Positions 1 through 7,828 of a DNA stretch of 35,076 bases are shown in pieces (position 1 is the stretch's first letter; the number at the start of each line of letters is the position of its first letter). Under the pieces are notes generated by a model, which saw nothing but the letters and a program-made list of their open reading frames with translations, did not search any database and had not been told where the DNA came from. A program made the translations under genes and the position numbers. Source of the stretch: Natronohydrobacter sp. (GTDB lineage: Bacteria; Pseudomonadota; Alphaproteobacteria; Rhodobacterales; Rhodobacteraceae); contig SKRP01000072.1 in NCBI GenBank assembly GCA_007118445.1, positions 1 through 35,076 of the forward strand. The letters run 5' to 3'.

Positions 1-1528
1 AGGCAAGGTCATACTGATAGCCCTTGACCTGCAGCGGATCGCCGTCCAGCGCCTTCATGCCGCCTTGTGGCATGGAGAAGGGGTTATGCGAGAAGTCGAT
101 CTTGCCAGATTCAGGGTCGGCCTCATACATCGGGAAATCGACGATCCAGGCGAAGGCGAAGCGGTTCTCATCGGTGAGCTTCAACTCGCGGCCAATCTCG
201 TCCCGCGCTTTCGCGGCGACGCCTTCGAATTGCGAGGGCTTGCCGCCGAGGAAGAAGGCCGCGTCGCCTTCGCTGAGGCCGAGTTGCTGGCGGATTGCCT
301 CCGTGCGTTCGGGGCCGATATTCTTGGCGAGGGGGCCAGCGGCTTCGACCCCTTCAAGTGTCAATTCGGCGCTTTCTATTTTCGCCCGCGCAGCTTGCAC
401 CGTGATAGAGAGTTCTTGTGCGACAGATTCCACCGTCTTCTTTCGCCAGAAAATATACCCCATCCCCGGCAGCCCCTGCGCCTGAGCAAAGGCGTTCATC
501 CGGTCGCAAAACTTGCGCGAGCCGCCCGTGGGCGCAGGGATCGCGCGGATCTCGGTGCCTTCATTTTCCAAGAGCTTCGCGAAGATCGCAAAGCCAGAGC
601 CGCGGAAATGTTCGGACACGACCTGCATTTCAATCGGGTTGCGCAGGTCGGGCTTGTCAGAGCCGTATTTCAACAGCGACTCCGCGTAAGGGATGCGCGG
701 CCAGTCGGTGCAAGGATCGACCTTTTTGCCCTCGGCAAATTCCTCGAACACGCCTTGCAGCACTGGCCCCACAGCCGCGAACACGTCCTCCTGCTCGACG
801 AACGACATCTCGACATCAAGCTGGTAGAAATCCGTGGGCGAGCGGTCCGCGCGCGGGTCCTCATCGCGGAAACAGGGTGCGATCTGGAAATATTTATCAA
901 ACCCCGAAACCATGATCAGCTGCTTGAACTGCTGCGGGGCCTGCGGCAGCGCGTAGAACTTGCCCGGATGCAGCCGCGAGGGCACCAGAAAATCGCGCGC
1001 CCCTTCGGGGCTCGAGGCGGTGATGATCGGGGTCTGGAACTCGGTGAACCCAGTGTCCCACATCCGCGACCGCATCGCGCGCACGACATTGGCGCGCAGC
1101 ATCATGTTGTCATGCAGCCCTTCGCGGCGCAGGTCGAGAAAACGGTAGGCAAGCCGCGTCTCTTCGGGATAATCCGGCTCGCCAAAAACCGGCAGCGGCA
1201 GATCATCGGCGGCCCCCAGCACATCCATCGCGCGGACATAGACCTCGATCTCGCCTGTGGGCAATTTGCTGTTCACCAATGTGGCGTCGCGGGCTTTCAC
1301 CTCGCCCTCGATGCGGATACAGAATTCGGCGCGCAGCTTTTCAATCGCCGTGAAAGCCGCCGAGTCGCTGTCGCACAGAACCTGCGTGATCCCGTAATGG
1401 TCGCGCAGATCGACGAACAGCACCCCCCCATGATCGCGGATGCGGTGCACCCAGCCCGACAGACGCACAGTCTGACCGACATCGGCGGCGCGCAGATCGG
1501 CGCAAGTGTGGCTGCGATAGGGATGCAT
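1..1528 (-). CDS. aspS: aspartyl-tRNA synthetase, C-terminus cut by the window edge
   Basis: This gene charges tRNA-Asp (or tRNA-Asp and tRNA-Asn in non-discriminating forms) with aspartate in the cytoplasm. The minus-strand reading opens with MHPYRSHTCADL at an ATG at 1528, as bacterial AspRS proteins usually do. It continues with the anticodon-binding OB fold (SGWVHRIRDHGGVLFVDLRD), then class II motif 2 (FRDEDPRADRSPTDFYQLD). The bacterial-specific GAD insertion follows, around the segment ending GYIFWRKK. The segment NRFAFAWIVDFPMYE then brings the chain back to the catalytic core. About 509 codons are visible, and the family is near 590 residues, so roughly 80 residues including class II motif 3 lie left of base 1. 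The long plus-strand ORF over the same bases is its antisense shadow. Confidence 0.97.
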   Translation of the reverse strand, partial: MHPYRSHTCADLRAADVGQTVRLSGWVHRIRDHGGVLFVDLRDHYGITQVLCDSDSAAFTAIEKLRAEFCIRIEGEVKARDATLVNSKLPTGEIEVYVRAMDVLGAADDLPLPVFGEPDYPEETRLAYRFLDLRREGLHDNMMLRANVVRAMRSRMWDTGFTEFQTPIITASSPEGARDFLVPSRLHPGKFYALPQAPQQFKQLIMVSGFDKYFQIAPCFRDEDPRADRSPTDFYQLDVEMSFVEQEDVFAAVGPVLQGVFEEFAEGKKVDPCTDWPRIPYAESLLKYGSDKPDLRNPIEMQVVSEHFRGSGFAIFAKLLENEGTEIRAIPAPTGGSRKFCDRMNAFAQAQGLPGMGYIFWRKKTVESVAQELSITVQAARAKIESAELTLEGVEAAGPLAKNIGPERTEAIRQQLGLSEGDAAFFLGGKPSQFEGVAAKARDEIGRELKLTDENRFAFAWIVDFPMYEADPESGKIDFSHNPFSMPQGGMKALDGDPLQVKGYQYDLA

Positions 1529-1600
1529 GATCGACCCTTTCAGATACAGAGGACAGGCTGCGGGCGATACACAGGCTGCGCCGCCGGAAGTCAAGGGGGC

Positions 1601-1888
1601 TCAGGTCCAGTGCATCTGCCCGGACCCGGCGAGCACCGCCTGCGCCAGGGCCAGTTGGTCATTGCCCAGCCCCTGCGCCGCACAGGCCGCGATCACTGTG
1701 TCATCGCACATCAGAATGAAATCCAGCGCCGCCCCGCTCAGCGCCGGATCGCCCCCGGCCCGCAGACTGTCGCGCAGATCGCTCGCTGTGGCACCGGTCG
1801 CGGCCAGAAAAACCGGCAGCAGCTCTTCCTGCGCGCATAGCCATAAAAGCGCCTGGCTGGCAATCTCTTCAGCCTGCTTCGGGGTCAT
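1601..1888 (-). CDS. DUF3572 family protein
   Basis: A 95-residue acidic, helical, cytoplasmic protein starting MTPKQAEEIASQALLWLC, with a GGDPALSGAALDFILMCD segment. I recognise it as the alphaproteobacterial DUF3572 family, whose biochemical role is not known. It starts at an ATG at 1888 with GGAG about 10 nt upstream. It sits between aspS (72 bp downstream on the same strand) and the divergent PleD-like cyclase, and I recall that pairing with the cyclase from other Rhodobacterales. There is no signal peptide, membrane segment or obvious catalytic motif, so only the family name can be supported. Confidence 0.85.
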   Translation of the reverse strand: MTPKQAEEIASQALLWLCAQEELLPVFLAATGATASDLRDSLRAGGDPALSGAALDFILMCDDTVIAACAAQGLGNDQLALAQAVLAGSGQMHWT

Positions 1889-1918
1889 GGGCGCGAACTC
1901 CGGGAATTAAAGGATCTG

Positions 1919-1944
1919 TTAACCATTACCGACTAGTCTTAACC
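1919..1944. promoter_or_regulatory. paired TTAACC half-sites in the DUF3572/pleD divergent region
   Basis: TTAACC occurs at 1919-1924 and again at 1939-1944, 20 bp apart start to start (about two helical turns), between two divergent genes. TTAACC resembles a half-site of the CtrA cell-cycle regulator (TTAA-N7-TTAA), but the spacing is not the canonical N7. This is a weak candidate operator only. Confidence 0.25.
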
Positions 1945-2015
1945 CGAAGTCCTGTCGGGTGAACAGCCGCGTCATGGGCTGCTTGACTGTAATCCAGCGC
2001 CAGGGGGCCGCACTG

Positions 2016-3401
2016 ATGCCGAATCGCATTCTTGTCGTGGATGATCTCTCGCTCAGCCGGGTCATCCTGCGCGCGCGCCTGTCGTCGGCCTGCTATGACA
2101 TATTGCTGGCCGCGACCGGGCAACAGGCGCTGAGTATCGCCCGCGCGGAACTGCCTGATCTGGTGCTGCTGGATTGCTCGCTGCCCGATCTGGACGGGTT
2201 CGAGATCTGCAAGGCCCTGCGCCGCGCGCCGGAAACCGCGCATATTCCGGTGATCCTGTTTTCGGCCACCAATACGCGCGACCGGCGCTTGCAGGCGCTG
2301 GAATGCGGTGCCGATGATTTCCTTGGCAAACCCCTGGATGAAGGCATCCTGCTGTCGCGCCTGCGCGCCCTGCTGCGCTGCAGGGCGCTGGAACGCGAGC
2401 ATCACAAACAGGCCACACCCGCGCTGCGCGCCTCATTGGCCGCATCCTTTCTGGCCGGTGCCCCTGCCGGACGCGTCTGTCTGGTGCAGCCAGACCCCGC
2501 GCCCGGACAGACGCAGACGCAGATCGACCCCAGTCTCCATGATCTGCGCTGCGACCTGACTTCGGCCCTGAAACCGGCGAGTAGCGCAACGGTGCCGGAT
2601 ATTTTCCTGCTTGCGCCCGAAGTGCTCGACCAACATGGGCTTGCCATCATCTCGGAATTCCATTCGCGCCCGCTGACACGCCATGTGCCGATCACAGTGC
2701 TGCTGGCACCGGACCAACAGATCGACCCCGGCATGGTCATGGATCTGGGGGCAGAATGCGTTCTGTCGCTGCCGCTTGATCTGACCGAGGCGCAGATGCG
2801 GCTCGGGGCGATGATCCAGCGAAAACGATGGGCGGATGCGCTGCGCCATGCGATGGGGACCGAACTGGATCTGGCTTCGCGCGATCCGTTGACGGGGTTG
2901 TTCAACCGCCGTCATGCACTGTCGTATCTTGCAGAGATCGTCAGCGACCAGAGCACACGGCATTTCGCGCTGCTGATGATTGATCTCGACAATTTCAAGC
3001 AGGTCAATGACAAATTCGGCCATCTTGTGGGGGACCAGGTACTGACCGAAGTCGCCGCACGCATGGCCGCTGCGATCCGGCCCGATGATCTGCTGGCACG
3101 CTATGGCGGCGAAGAGTTCCTGCTGGTCCTGCCCGGCATCGATCTCGAACACGCGCAGCGCATGGCGGAACGGCTGCGCCGCCAGATCGAAGGCGCGGAA
3201 TACAGGATCTCGCAAGGGGGCGGGCGTTTGCGCATGACGGCCTCGATCGGGGTCACAATGCATGATTGCGCAGCGTATGAGCCGATCGAAACAGTGCGCG
3301 CGCGTATTCAGGTGATCATCAATCAGGCTGATCAGGCGCTGCATGTCGCGAAGAACTCGGGGCGCAACCGTGTAGCCCTCGCCTGCCGTGCGGTCGCTTG
3401 A
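2016..3401 (+). CDS. PleD-like response regulator diguanylate cyclase
   Basis: This protein makes the second messenger cyclic di-GMP from two GTP when its receiver domain is phosphorylated. The start used is the ATG at 2016 (MPNRILVVDDLSLSRVIL), behind a GGGGG tract. That gives 461 residues, close to Caulobacter PleD, and puts the phospho-acceptor at Asp53 as in PleD. The first REC domain (about 1-120) has the acidic pair D9/D10 and LLD53. The second REC (about 145-270) is degenerate, with FLLAPEV where the acceptor Asp should be. The GGDEF domain (about 290-455) has an intact active site, RYGGEEF. The product-inhibition I-site RxxD is also intact (RPDD, five residues before GGEEF). I leave the symbol blank because orthology to pleD itself is inferred from architecture. 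Confidence 0.93.
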   Translation: MPNRILVVDDLSLSRVILRARLSSACYDILLAATGQQALSIARAELPDLVLLDCSLPDLDGFEICKALRRAPETAHIPVILFSATNTRDRRLQALECGADDFLGKPLDEGILLSRLRALLRCRALEREHHKQATPALRASLAASFLAGAPAGRVCLVQPDPAPGQTQTQIDPSLHDLRCDLTSALKPASSATVPDIFLLAPEVLDQHGLAIISEFHSRPLTRHVPITVLLAPDQQIDPGMVMDLGAECVLSLPLDLTEAQMRLGAMIQRKRWADALRHAMGTELDLASRDPLTGLFNRRHALSYLAEIVSDQSTRHFALLMIDLDNFKQVNDKFGHLVGDQVLTEVAARMAAAIRPDDLLARYGGEEFLLVLPGIDLEHAQRMAERLRRQIEGAEYRISQGGGRLRMTASIGVTMHDCAAYEPIETVRARIQVIINQADQALHVAKNSGRNRVALACRAVA

Positions 3402-3425
3402 CATAGTTGCGCAGCAGCTAGGCGA

Positions 3426-3923
3426 TCAGTTGCTGCGCGCTTGCCCGTCCCGGCCCTGCCAGCGGCGCTTGCTCATCTGCTCCTGCAGGGCATCGGCATA
3501 GGATCGGCGCTCTTCTGCGCTCATGGCGCTGACACGCGTGATCAAGCGCGCGTGCATCTCGGTGCTGATCTGCACGAAACGATCCTGCGCCTGTTGCAGG
3601 CTGTCGCCAAACGCATCGGCATCAAATTCTTCCGCCTGCAAGACCGCGATCATGTCTTGCGCCGCAGACCTGCCCCCGGACCCGCCCCCGGACCCGCCGC
3701 GCATGTCGCGCCAGATCGCGCGGGTTTCGCGGCGCAGCGCACGGCGATCGTCGCTTGGCAGCGCCGAAACCGCCGCGCGCAAGACGGATCCCTGATCGCC
3801 CGCGCGCAGGATGATCCCGCCGACCATGCCCAGCATGCCCAGATTGAGCACCAGTGATACGGCAAGCGCGGCCCCCAGCCAGCGGCAGCGCGATGTCACC
3901 TGTCTTTCTGCCATGTCTTTCAC
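3426..3923 (-). CDS. periplasmic Spy/CpxP-like (heavy-metal sensor family) protein
   Basis: A 165-residue protein with one N-terminal membrane anchor (about residues 14-40, LGAALAVSLVLNLGMLGMVG) and a helical, charged periplasmic part. It carries the LPxxxR-type turn (ALPSDDRRALRRE), a Gly/Ser-rich linker (RGGSGGGSGGRS) and a second MSAEERRSYADAL helix. This is the layout of the periplasmic metal-resistance/CnrR/Spy group, which senses metals or misfolded protein outside the inner membrane. The GTG start at 3923 overlaps the stop of the preceding anti-sigma candidate by 4 nt (GTGA), implying coupled translation. An ATG three codons later (3914) is the alternative. It is the last gene of the EF-hand/sigma/anti-sigma set, so I infer that it feeds an envelope signal to that sigma factor. 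Confidence 0.8.
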   Translation of the reverse strand: MKDMAERQVTSRCRWLGAALAVSLVLNLGMLGMVGGIILRAGDQGSVLRAAVSALPSDDRRALRRETRAIWRDMRGGSGGGSGGRSAAQDMIAVLQAEEFDADAFGDSLQQAQDRFVQISTEMHARLITRVSAMSAEERRSYADALQEQMSKRRWQGRDGQARSN

Positions 3924-4300
3924 ATCCCCAGAAGCAATGGATCATCCGGCCAGATCAGTGGCAGGGCAATCACATCAACATGCCAGAGCGCCTCGTGCAT
4001 CCAGCCCGGCATGTCCAGTGCCATCAGCGGCAGCGGCGTGACGAACCCCAGCCAAAGCCCGGCGAGCCCGGCGCTCACCCCTGCGGCCAGCCCTGGCAAG
4101 GTCCAGCCCGAAACCCGGTGCCACAGCGCCCTCGGGCGTGATGGCGCTGCCCTGTCCGCGGCCCGGACCGCGCTGTCAAGGATACGCGCGCGCAGGTCAG
4201 GCGGCACAACCGGGGCTTCCGCGCGGGCGGCCTCGAAGAACACGGCCAGCGGATCGGGCGCTTGCGGGCCATGCGGCTTCGGATCGGATTTGTCAGACAT
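3920..4300 (-). CDS. small membrane protein, probable anti-sigma factor
   Basis: About 126 residues. The N-terminal half is cytoplasmic (MSDKSDPKPHGPQAPDPL, then a helical VPPDLRARILDSAVRAADRA) and one membrane segment follows (LPGLAAGVSAGLAGLWLGF). The short tail ends in LLLGM. There is no HxxxCxxC zinc anti-sigma motif. Position is the main evidence: its start overlaps the end of the sigma factor and its stop overlaps the Spy-like gene, as in ECF sigma operons with a membrane-bound negative regulator. Proteins of this kind are sometimes annotated as dihydroorotate dehydrogenase, which the sequence does not support. Three in-frame ATGs (4309, 4306, 4300) are possible. I chose 4300 because a GGGG tract lies 10 nt upstream and MSDK is a natural N-terminus. 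Confidence 0.7.
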   Translation of the reverse strand: MSDKSDPKPHGPQAPDPLAVFFEAARAEAPVVPPDLRARILDSAVRAADRAAPSRPRALWHRVSGWTLPGLAAGVSAGLAGLWLGFVTPLPLMALDMPGWMHEALWHVDVIALPLIWPDDPLLLGM

Positions 4301-4859
4301 CGTCATCATACCCCAATGCTGCGCGCTCACCGGCCAGAATCGCCGCAAGCCGCCGTTTTCCCCGCGCTGTCAGGCTTTCCACGGCCTCGACCCCGACCAT
4401 CATGATCGCGGCGATTTCGGGATTGCCCAGCCCTTCCAGATGACGCAGCACCACGGCCTCGCGCTGCCGTTCGGGCAGTTGCAGCAAGGCCAGCTCCAGC
4501 GCCTGCGCACGCGCCGCACGCATCATCTGCGCATCCTGCCCGGCGGCCGGATCGGGCAGATCGGGCAATTCGGGCAGCATCGGTCTGCGGCGGCGCAGCC
4601 GGTCAGTGCAGAGATTGGCCGCCACCCGGTAAACCCAGGTCGAAGGCGCGGCCTGACCGGGCACCCAGTCCGGGGCCATTTTCCACAGTCGCAACATTGC
4701 TTCCTGCGTCACATCCTCGGCCTCTTCGCGATTGCCCAGCATCCGTGCCGCATAGCGCAGGATGCGCGGTGCGATCAGGTCGGTCAGCGCACGCGCCGCA
4801 GCCTGATCGCCCGCGACGACCTGTGCCAGCAGAACCGATTGTTCGCTGCTCTCGCTCAC
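4293..4859 (-). CDS. ECF-type RNA polymerase sigma factor
   Basis: This protein directs RNA polymerase to an alternative promoter set. About 188 residues carry sigma region 2 (RYAARMLGNREEAEDVTQEA, then LRLWK and STWVYRVAANLCTDRLRRRR) and sigma region 4 (LPERQREAVVLRHLEGLGNP), the two-domain layout of ECF factors. The reading frame stays open to 5024, but that part overlaps the EF-hand gene, so it is not the start. I use GTG at 4859 (VSESSEQSVLLAQ). GTG at 4871 is equally possible and has a GGGG tract about 7 nt ahead. The gene overlaps the anti-sigma candidate by a few bases. It is preceded by a perfect stem-loop that may attenuate read-through from the EF-hand gene. The target regulon and ECF subgroup cannot be told from here. 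Confidence 0.88.
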   Translation of the reverse strand: MSESSEQSVLLAQVVAGDQAAARALTDLIAPRILRYAARMLGNREEAEDVTQEAMLRLWKMAPDWVPGQAAPSTWVYRVAANLCTDRLRRRRPMLPELPDLPDPAAGQDAQMMRAARAQALELALLQLPERQREAVVLRHLEGLGNPEIAAIMMVGVEAVESLTARGKRRLAAILAGERAALGYDDDV

Positions 4860-4890
4860 CTCTCGCAGCACTGTTCTGCCCCTGCTCGTG

Positions 4891-4916
4891 GCAGGACGGG
4901 CCTGAACCCGTCCTGC
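4891..4916 (-). terminator. perfect 10-bp stem-loop between EF-hand and sigma genes
   Basis: GCAGGACGGG (4891-4900) and CCCGTCCTGC (4907-4916) are exact inverted repeats around a 6-base loop. The hairpin begins 8 bases after the EF-hand stop and ends just before the sigma start codon. It lacks a following T-run on the minus strand, so a complete intrinsic terminator is unlikely. An attenuator or RNA-stability hairpin setting the EF-hand:sigma ratio fits better. Confidence 0.55.
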
Positions 4917-4923
4917 GCAGTTC

Positions 4924-5400
4924 TCAGCGCATCCGCGACCGCTCCATACCGCGCCTGTCCATACCGCGTCTGTCCATGCCGCGCCGTTCCATACGCCCTG
5001 CAGACCGGTTAAGAAAGGCTTCATACTCTTCCGCCGAGATCACCCCATCCGAATTGGCATCGATCCGTCCGAACATCCGGGCCTGCATAGACGCACGCCG
5101 CGCCTCGCGGCGCTCTTCTGCGTAGGCCGTCAGGCCATTGCGCAACGCGTCCTCATCCAGCTTGCCATCGGCATCTGCCTCCTGCATCAGCCGGGCAACC
5201 ATCTGCTCGCGCTGCGCCGCGCGCGGATCCTCCAGTGCAGCCTGAAACTCTTCCAGGGTCACGACACCGCTGCCATCTGTATCCAATGCCTCGAAGCCGG
5301 GCCACATGGCAGCCCCTTGCCCCGGTCCACGCGCTTCCGCCATGACGGGCAGCATCAGCACGGCGCAGGCCGCAAGCGTCATCTGAAACTTCTGGGTCAT
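4924..5400 (-). CDS. secreted EF-hand calcium-binding protein
   Basis: A 158-residue protein with a clear signal peptide (MTQKFQMTLAACAVLMLPVM, cleaved near AEA). EF-hand loop 1 at residues 40-51 (DTDGSGVVTLEE) and the last loop at 114-125 (DANSDGVISAEE) have canonical Ca2+ ligands. A middle loop near 76 (DADGKLDED) is shortened and probably weak. The C-terminus is a run of RRGMD/RRGME pentapeptides (from about residue 136), a basic tail unusual for this family. The ATG at 5400 has AGGAGA 8 nt upstream, so the start is firm. It leads the sigma/anti-sigma/Spy set on the same strand. I infer an envelope role, possibly calcium or metal buffering linked to that regulon. No enzyme function is visible. 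Confidence 0.85.
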   Translation of the reverse strand: MTQKFQMTLAACAVLMLPVMAEARGPGQGAAMWPGFEALDTDGSGVVTLEEFQAALEDPRAAQREQMVARLMQEADADGKLDEDALRNGLTAYAEERREARRASMQARMFGRIDANSDGVISAEEYEAFLNRSAGRMERRGMDRRGMDRRGMERSRMR

Positions 5401-5578
5401 CTCTTGTCTCCTGTTATCTGGGGGCCTGTTCGCCCCGGACATGACATCAAACGCCGGACCGGCCGGTTTCCGTCGCAGGACTGCGCGGAATCATGCGGCA
5501 TGGTGCCGCAAATTCGACTTCGCGGATGTCATTTTTGGCAGATGGGCTTATGCCGGTTACAGTAGCCGGAAGGACCAT

Positions 5579-5995
5579 ATGATGACGATCTCCAACGATA
5601 TCGAGCGCGGTGCGGTGCTGGATGAACGGCCTCTCGGGCCGGCTGTGTTGCGCGGGCTGCGTTGCAAATGCCCGGCCTGTGGCGCAGGACCGATGCTGCA
5701 CAGCTTTCTGAAGGTCAGAGATACCTGTCCGGCCTGCGGTGAGGATCTCAGCCATCAGCGCGCCGATGATGGCCCGGCCTATCTGACAATGCTGGTTACC
5801 TTGAAAATCGTCACGCCGCTGATGGTATCCGCGATGTTCGTCTGGGATATGCACCCGGCGCTGTTATTTGCGATCTTTGCAACCTTTCTGGTGGCGCTTT
5901 CGCTATTCCTTCTACCTCGGTTCAAGGGCATGATCGTGGCGTTCCAATGGTCACGCCGGATGCATGGATTCGAGGAAACGAATGCCCAACTCTGA
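5579..5995 (+). CDS. DUF983 zinc-ribbon inner-membrane protein
   Basis: About 138 residues. The N-terminal treble-clef/zinc-ribbon has two CxxC pairs (CKCPACGAGPM and CPACGEDL). It is followed by a conserved DDGPAYL stretch and two membrane helices (LKIVTPLMVSAMFVW; LLFAIFATFLVALSLFLL). This is the DUF983 family, common in alphaproteobacteria and sometimes placed near cytochrome oxidase or NUDIX genes. Its function is not established. ATGs at 5579 and 5582 are both possible after the AAGGA tract at about 5570. It overlaps the following NUDIX gene by 14 nt, so the two are co-transcribed. Confidence 0.87.
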   Translation: MMTISNDIERGAVLDERPLGPAVLRGLRCKCPACGAGPMLHSFLKVRDTCPACGEDLSHQRADDGPAYLTMLVTLKIVTPLMVSAMFVWDMHPALLFAIFATFLVALSLFLLPRFKGMIVAFQWSRRMHGFEETNAQL

Positions 5996-6665
5996 CAAGA
6001 CCGCGATCCGTGATGCTGCAACCATTCTGCTGATCCGCGGAAACGGCGTGGATGCGCGTGTGCTGATGGGCCAGCGCGGGGCAAAAGCGGCCTTCATGCC
6101 TGACAAATTCGTCTTTCCGGGCGGCGCAGTCGATCCGTCCGATGCCAATGTGCCGCTGGCCCACCCCCTGCCCGCGCCTTGCATGGCCTGCCTGTCGCAG
6201 GGCCATGCCGACCCGAGGGCGCTGGCTGTCGCCGCGATCCGGGAATTATGGGAAGAGACCGGGCTGATGCTCGGCAGCGCCGCGCCCTGGCCCGACGCGC
6301 CTGCAGACTGGCAGGGCTTTGCCGCGACCGGGTTGCGGCCCGACGCCAAGGCGCTGCGCTACATCTTCCGCGCGATCACCCCACCGGGCAGGCCGCGGCG
6401 GTTTGACGCGCGCTTTTTCCTGGCCCGCGCAGAGGCCGTGCATGGCGATCTGGATGATTTCTCGGCGGCCTCGGATGAACTGAGCCATCTGCAATGGGTG
6501 CCGCTAGCCGAGGCACGGGGCCTGAACCTGCCCTTCATCACCGAGATCGTGCTTGCCGAGGCACAGGCGCATATCGAAGGCGAGGAACTCGCAGCCTCGA
6601 TCCCGTTTTTCGACAATTCCACGTCCGAGTCGGTTTTTCGCCGTATCCAGGCTGACAGCGCGTAA
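5982..6665 (+). CDS. NUDIX hydrolase
   Basis: A 227-residue phosphohydrolase of the NUDIX superfamily, which cleaves nucleoside diphosphate-X compounds. The NUDIX box is split. The Gly-rich start (FVFPGGAVDPSD) is separated by roughly 35 residues from the catalytic helix (AAIRELWEETGLML), which keeps the metal-binding REx2EExG core. That spacing is like the NUDT19/CoA-type branch rather than MutT, so the substrate may be a CoA derivative, but this is inference. The chosen ATG at 5982 has GAGGAAAC just upstream and lies inside the end of the DUF983 gene, suggesting translational coupling. The frame also contains an earlier ATG at 5964, which lacks an equivalent ribosome site. Confidence 0.88.
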   Translation: MPNSDKTAIRDAATILLIRGNGVDARVLMGQRGAKAAFMPDKFVFPGGAVDPSDANVPLAHPLPAPCMACLSQGHADPRALAVAAIRELWEETGLMLGSAAPWPDAPADWQGFAATGLRPDAKALRYIFRAITPPGRPRRFDARFFLARAEAVHGDLDDFSAASDELSHLQWVPLAEARGLNLPFITEIVLAEAQAHIEGEELAASIPFFDNSTSESVFRRIQADSA

Positions 6666-6672
6666 AGCAGGA

Positions 6673-7803
6673 TTATTCTGCGGCCTTGCCCTGCGCCTCA
6701 GTGGCTTCGATCTCGGCGGCGCGGCGCTCAACCTGTTCGACGATATGGTCGATCATCTGGTCATTGCTCAGCTTGTGGCTCTGTTTGCCCGCCAGATAGA
6801 CCATGCCGCTGCCCGCGCCGCCGCCGGTGAAGCCGATATCGGTCATCAGCGCCTCGCCCGGCCCGTTGACCACGCAGCCGATGATTGACAGGCTCATCGG
6901 GGTCTTGATATGCGCCAGCCGCTCTTCGAGCATGGCCACGGTCTTGATCACATCGAAACCCTGCCGCGCGCAGGACGGGCAGGAAATGATATTCACGCCC
7001 CGATGCCGCAAACCCAGTGATTTCAGGATCTCATAGCCGATTTTCACTTCTTCGACCGGATCGGCCGAGAGCGAGACCCGGATCGTGTCGCCGATGCCCA
7101 TCCAAAGCAGATTGCCCAGCCCAATGGCGGATTTCACGGTGCCGGAAACCATACCCCCGGCTTCGGTGATGCCCAGATGGATCGGCGCATCGGTCGCATC
7201 GGCCAGCCCCATATAAGCAGCCGAGGCCAGGAACACATCCGAGGCTTTCACGCTGATCTTGAATTCATGGAAATCATTATCCTGCAGGATGCGGATGTGA
7301 TCGAGGCCGGATTCGATCATCGCATCGGGGCAGGGTTCGCCGTATTTTTCCAGCAAATGCCGCTCCAGAGATCCGGCATTGACACCGATACGGATCGAAC
7401 AGCCGTGATCGCGCGCGGCGCTGATCACTTCGCGCACGCGGGTCGCATCGCCGATATTGCCGGGATTGATGCGCAGGCAGGCCGCGCCGGCCTCGGCGGC
7501 CTCGATCGCGCGTTTGTAGTGGAAATGGATATCGGCCACGATCGGCACCGGGCTTTCGCGCACCACCTCGCGCAGCGCGCGACTGGCATCCGTGTCCGGG
7601 ACCGAGACACGCACGATATCCGCCCCGGCTTCGGCACAGGCCAGAACCTGCCGGATCGTCGCAGGCGCATCGCCGGAATCGGTGTTTGTCATGGTCTGCA
7701 CCGAAATCGGCGCGTCGCCGCCTACCGGGACCGACCCGACCATGATCTGGCGTGACTTGCGGCGCGTGATGTTGCGCCAGGGGCGGATGTGATTGTGATC
7801 CAT
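6673..7803 (-). CDS. ispG: 4-hydroxy-3-methylbut-2-en-1-yl diphosphate synthase
   Basis: The sixth enzyme of the MEP isoprenoid pathway. It reductively converts MEcPP to HMBPP with a [4Fe-4S] cluster and a flavodoxin or ferredoxin donor. The 376-residue protein has the family start (RRKSRQIMVGSVPVGG) and TIM-barrel signatures (VPIVADIHFHYKRA; CLRINPGNIG). The three cluster cysteines are present: CPSC at about 275 and 278, and C310 in IGCVVNGPGEA, with the fourth ligand Glu in GPGE. ATG at 7803 is used; a TTG two codons earlier is less likely. It is convergent with the NUDIX gene (7 bp apart) and lies downstream of the RodZ-like gene. In this order it supplies precursors for quinones and carotenoids. 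Confidence 0.97.
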   Translation of the reverse strand: MDHNHIRPWRNITRRKSRQIMVGSVPVGGDAPISVQTMTNTDSGDAPATIRQVLACAEAGADIVRVSVPDTDASRALREVVRESPVPIVADIHFHYKRAIEAAEAGAACLRINPGNIGDATRVREVISAARDHGCSIRIGVNAGSLERHLLEKYGEPCPDAMIESGLDHIRILQDNDFHEFKISVKASDVFLASAAYMGLADATDAPIHLGITEAGGMVSGTVKSAIGLGNLLWMGIGDTIRVSLSADPVEEVKIGYEILKSLGLRHRGVNIISCPSCARQGFDVIKTVAMLEERLAHIKTPMSLSIIGCVVNGPGEALMTDIGFTGGGAGSGMVYLAGKQSHKLSNDQMIDHIVEQVERRAAEIEATEAQGKAAE

Positions 7804-7828
7804 CGTCAAGGCCTATCCTGTATACCCG

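Noticed and set aside
65..1840. 591-codon plus-strand ORF
   Set aside because: It is antisense to aspS and DUF3572, and its composition (His/Arg-rich, no motifs) is that of a mirrored GC-rich gene.
3920..4300. Dihydroorotate dehydrogenase annotation for the small membrane protein
   Set aside because: Far too short and with a membrane helix; there is no FMN-binding barrel. The name seems to be a propagated error for proteins in this position.
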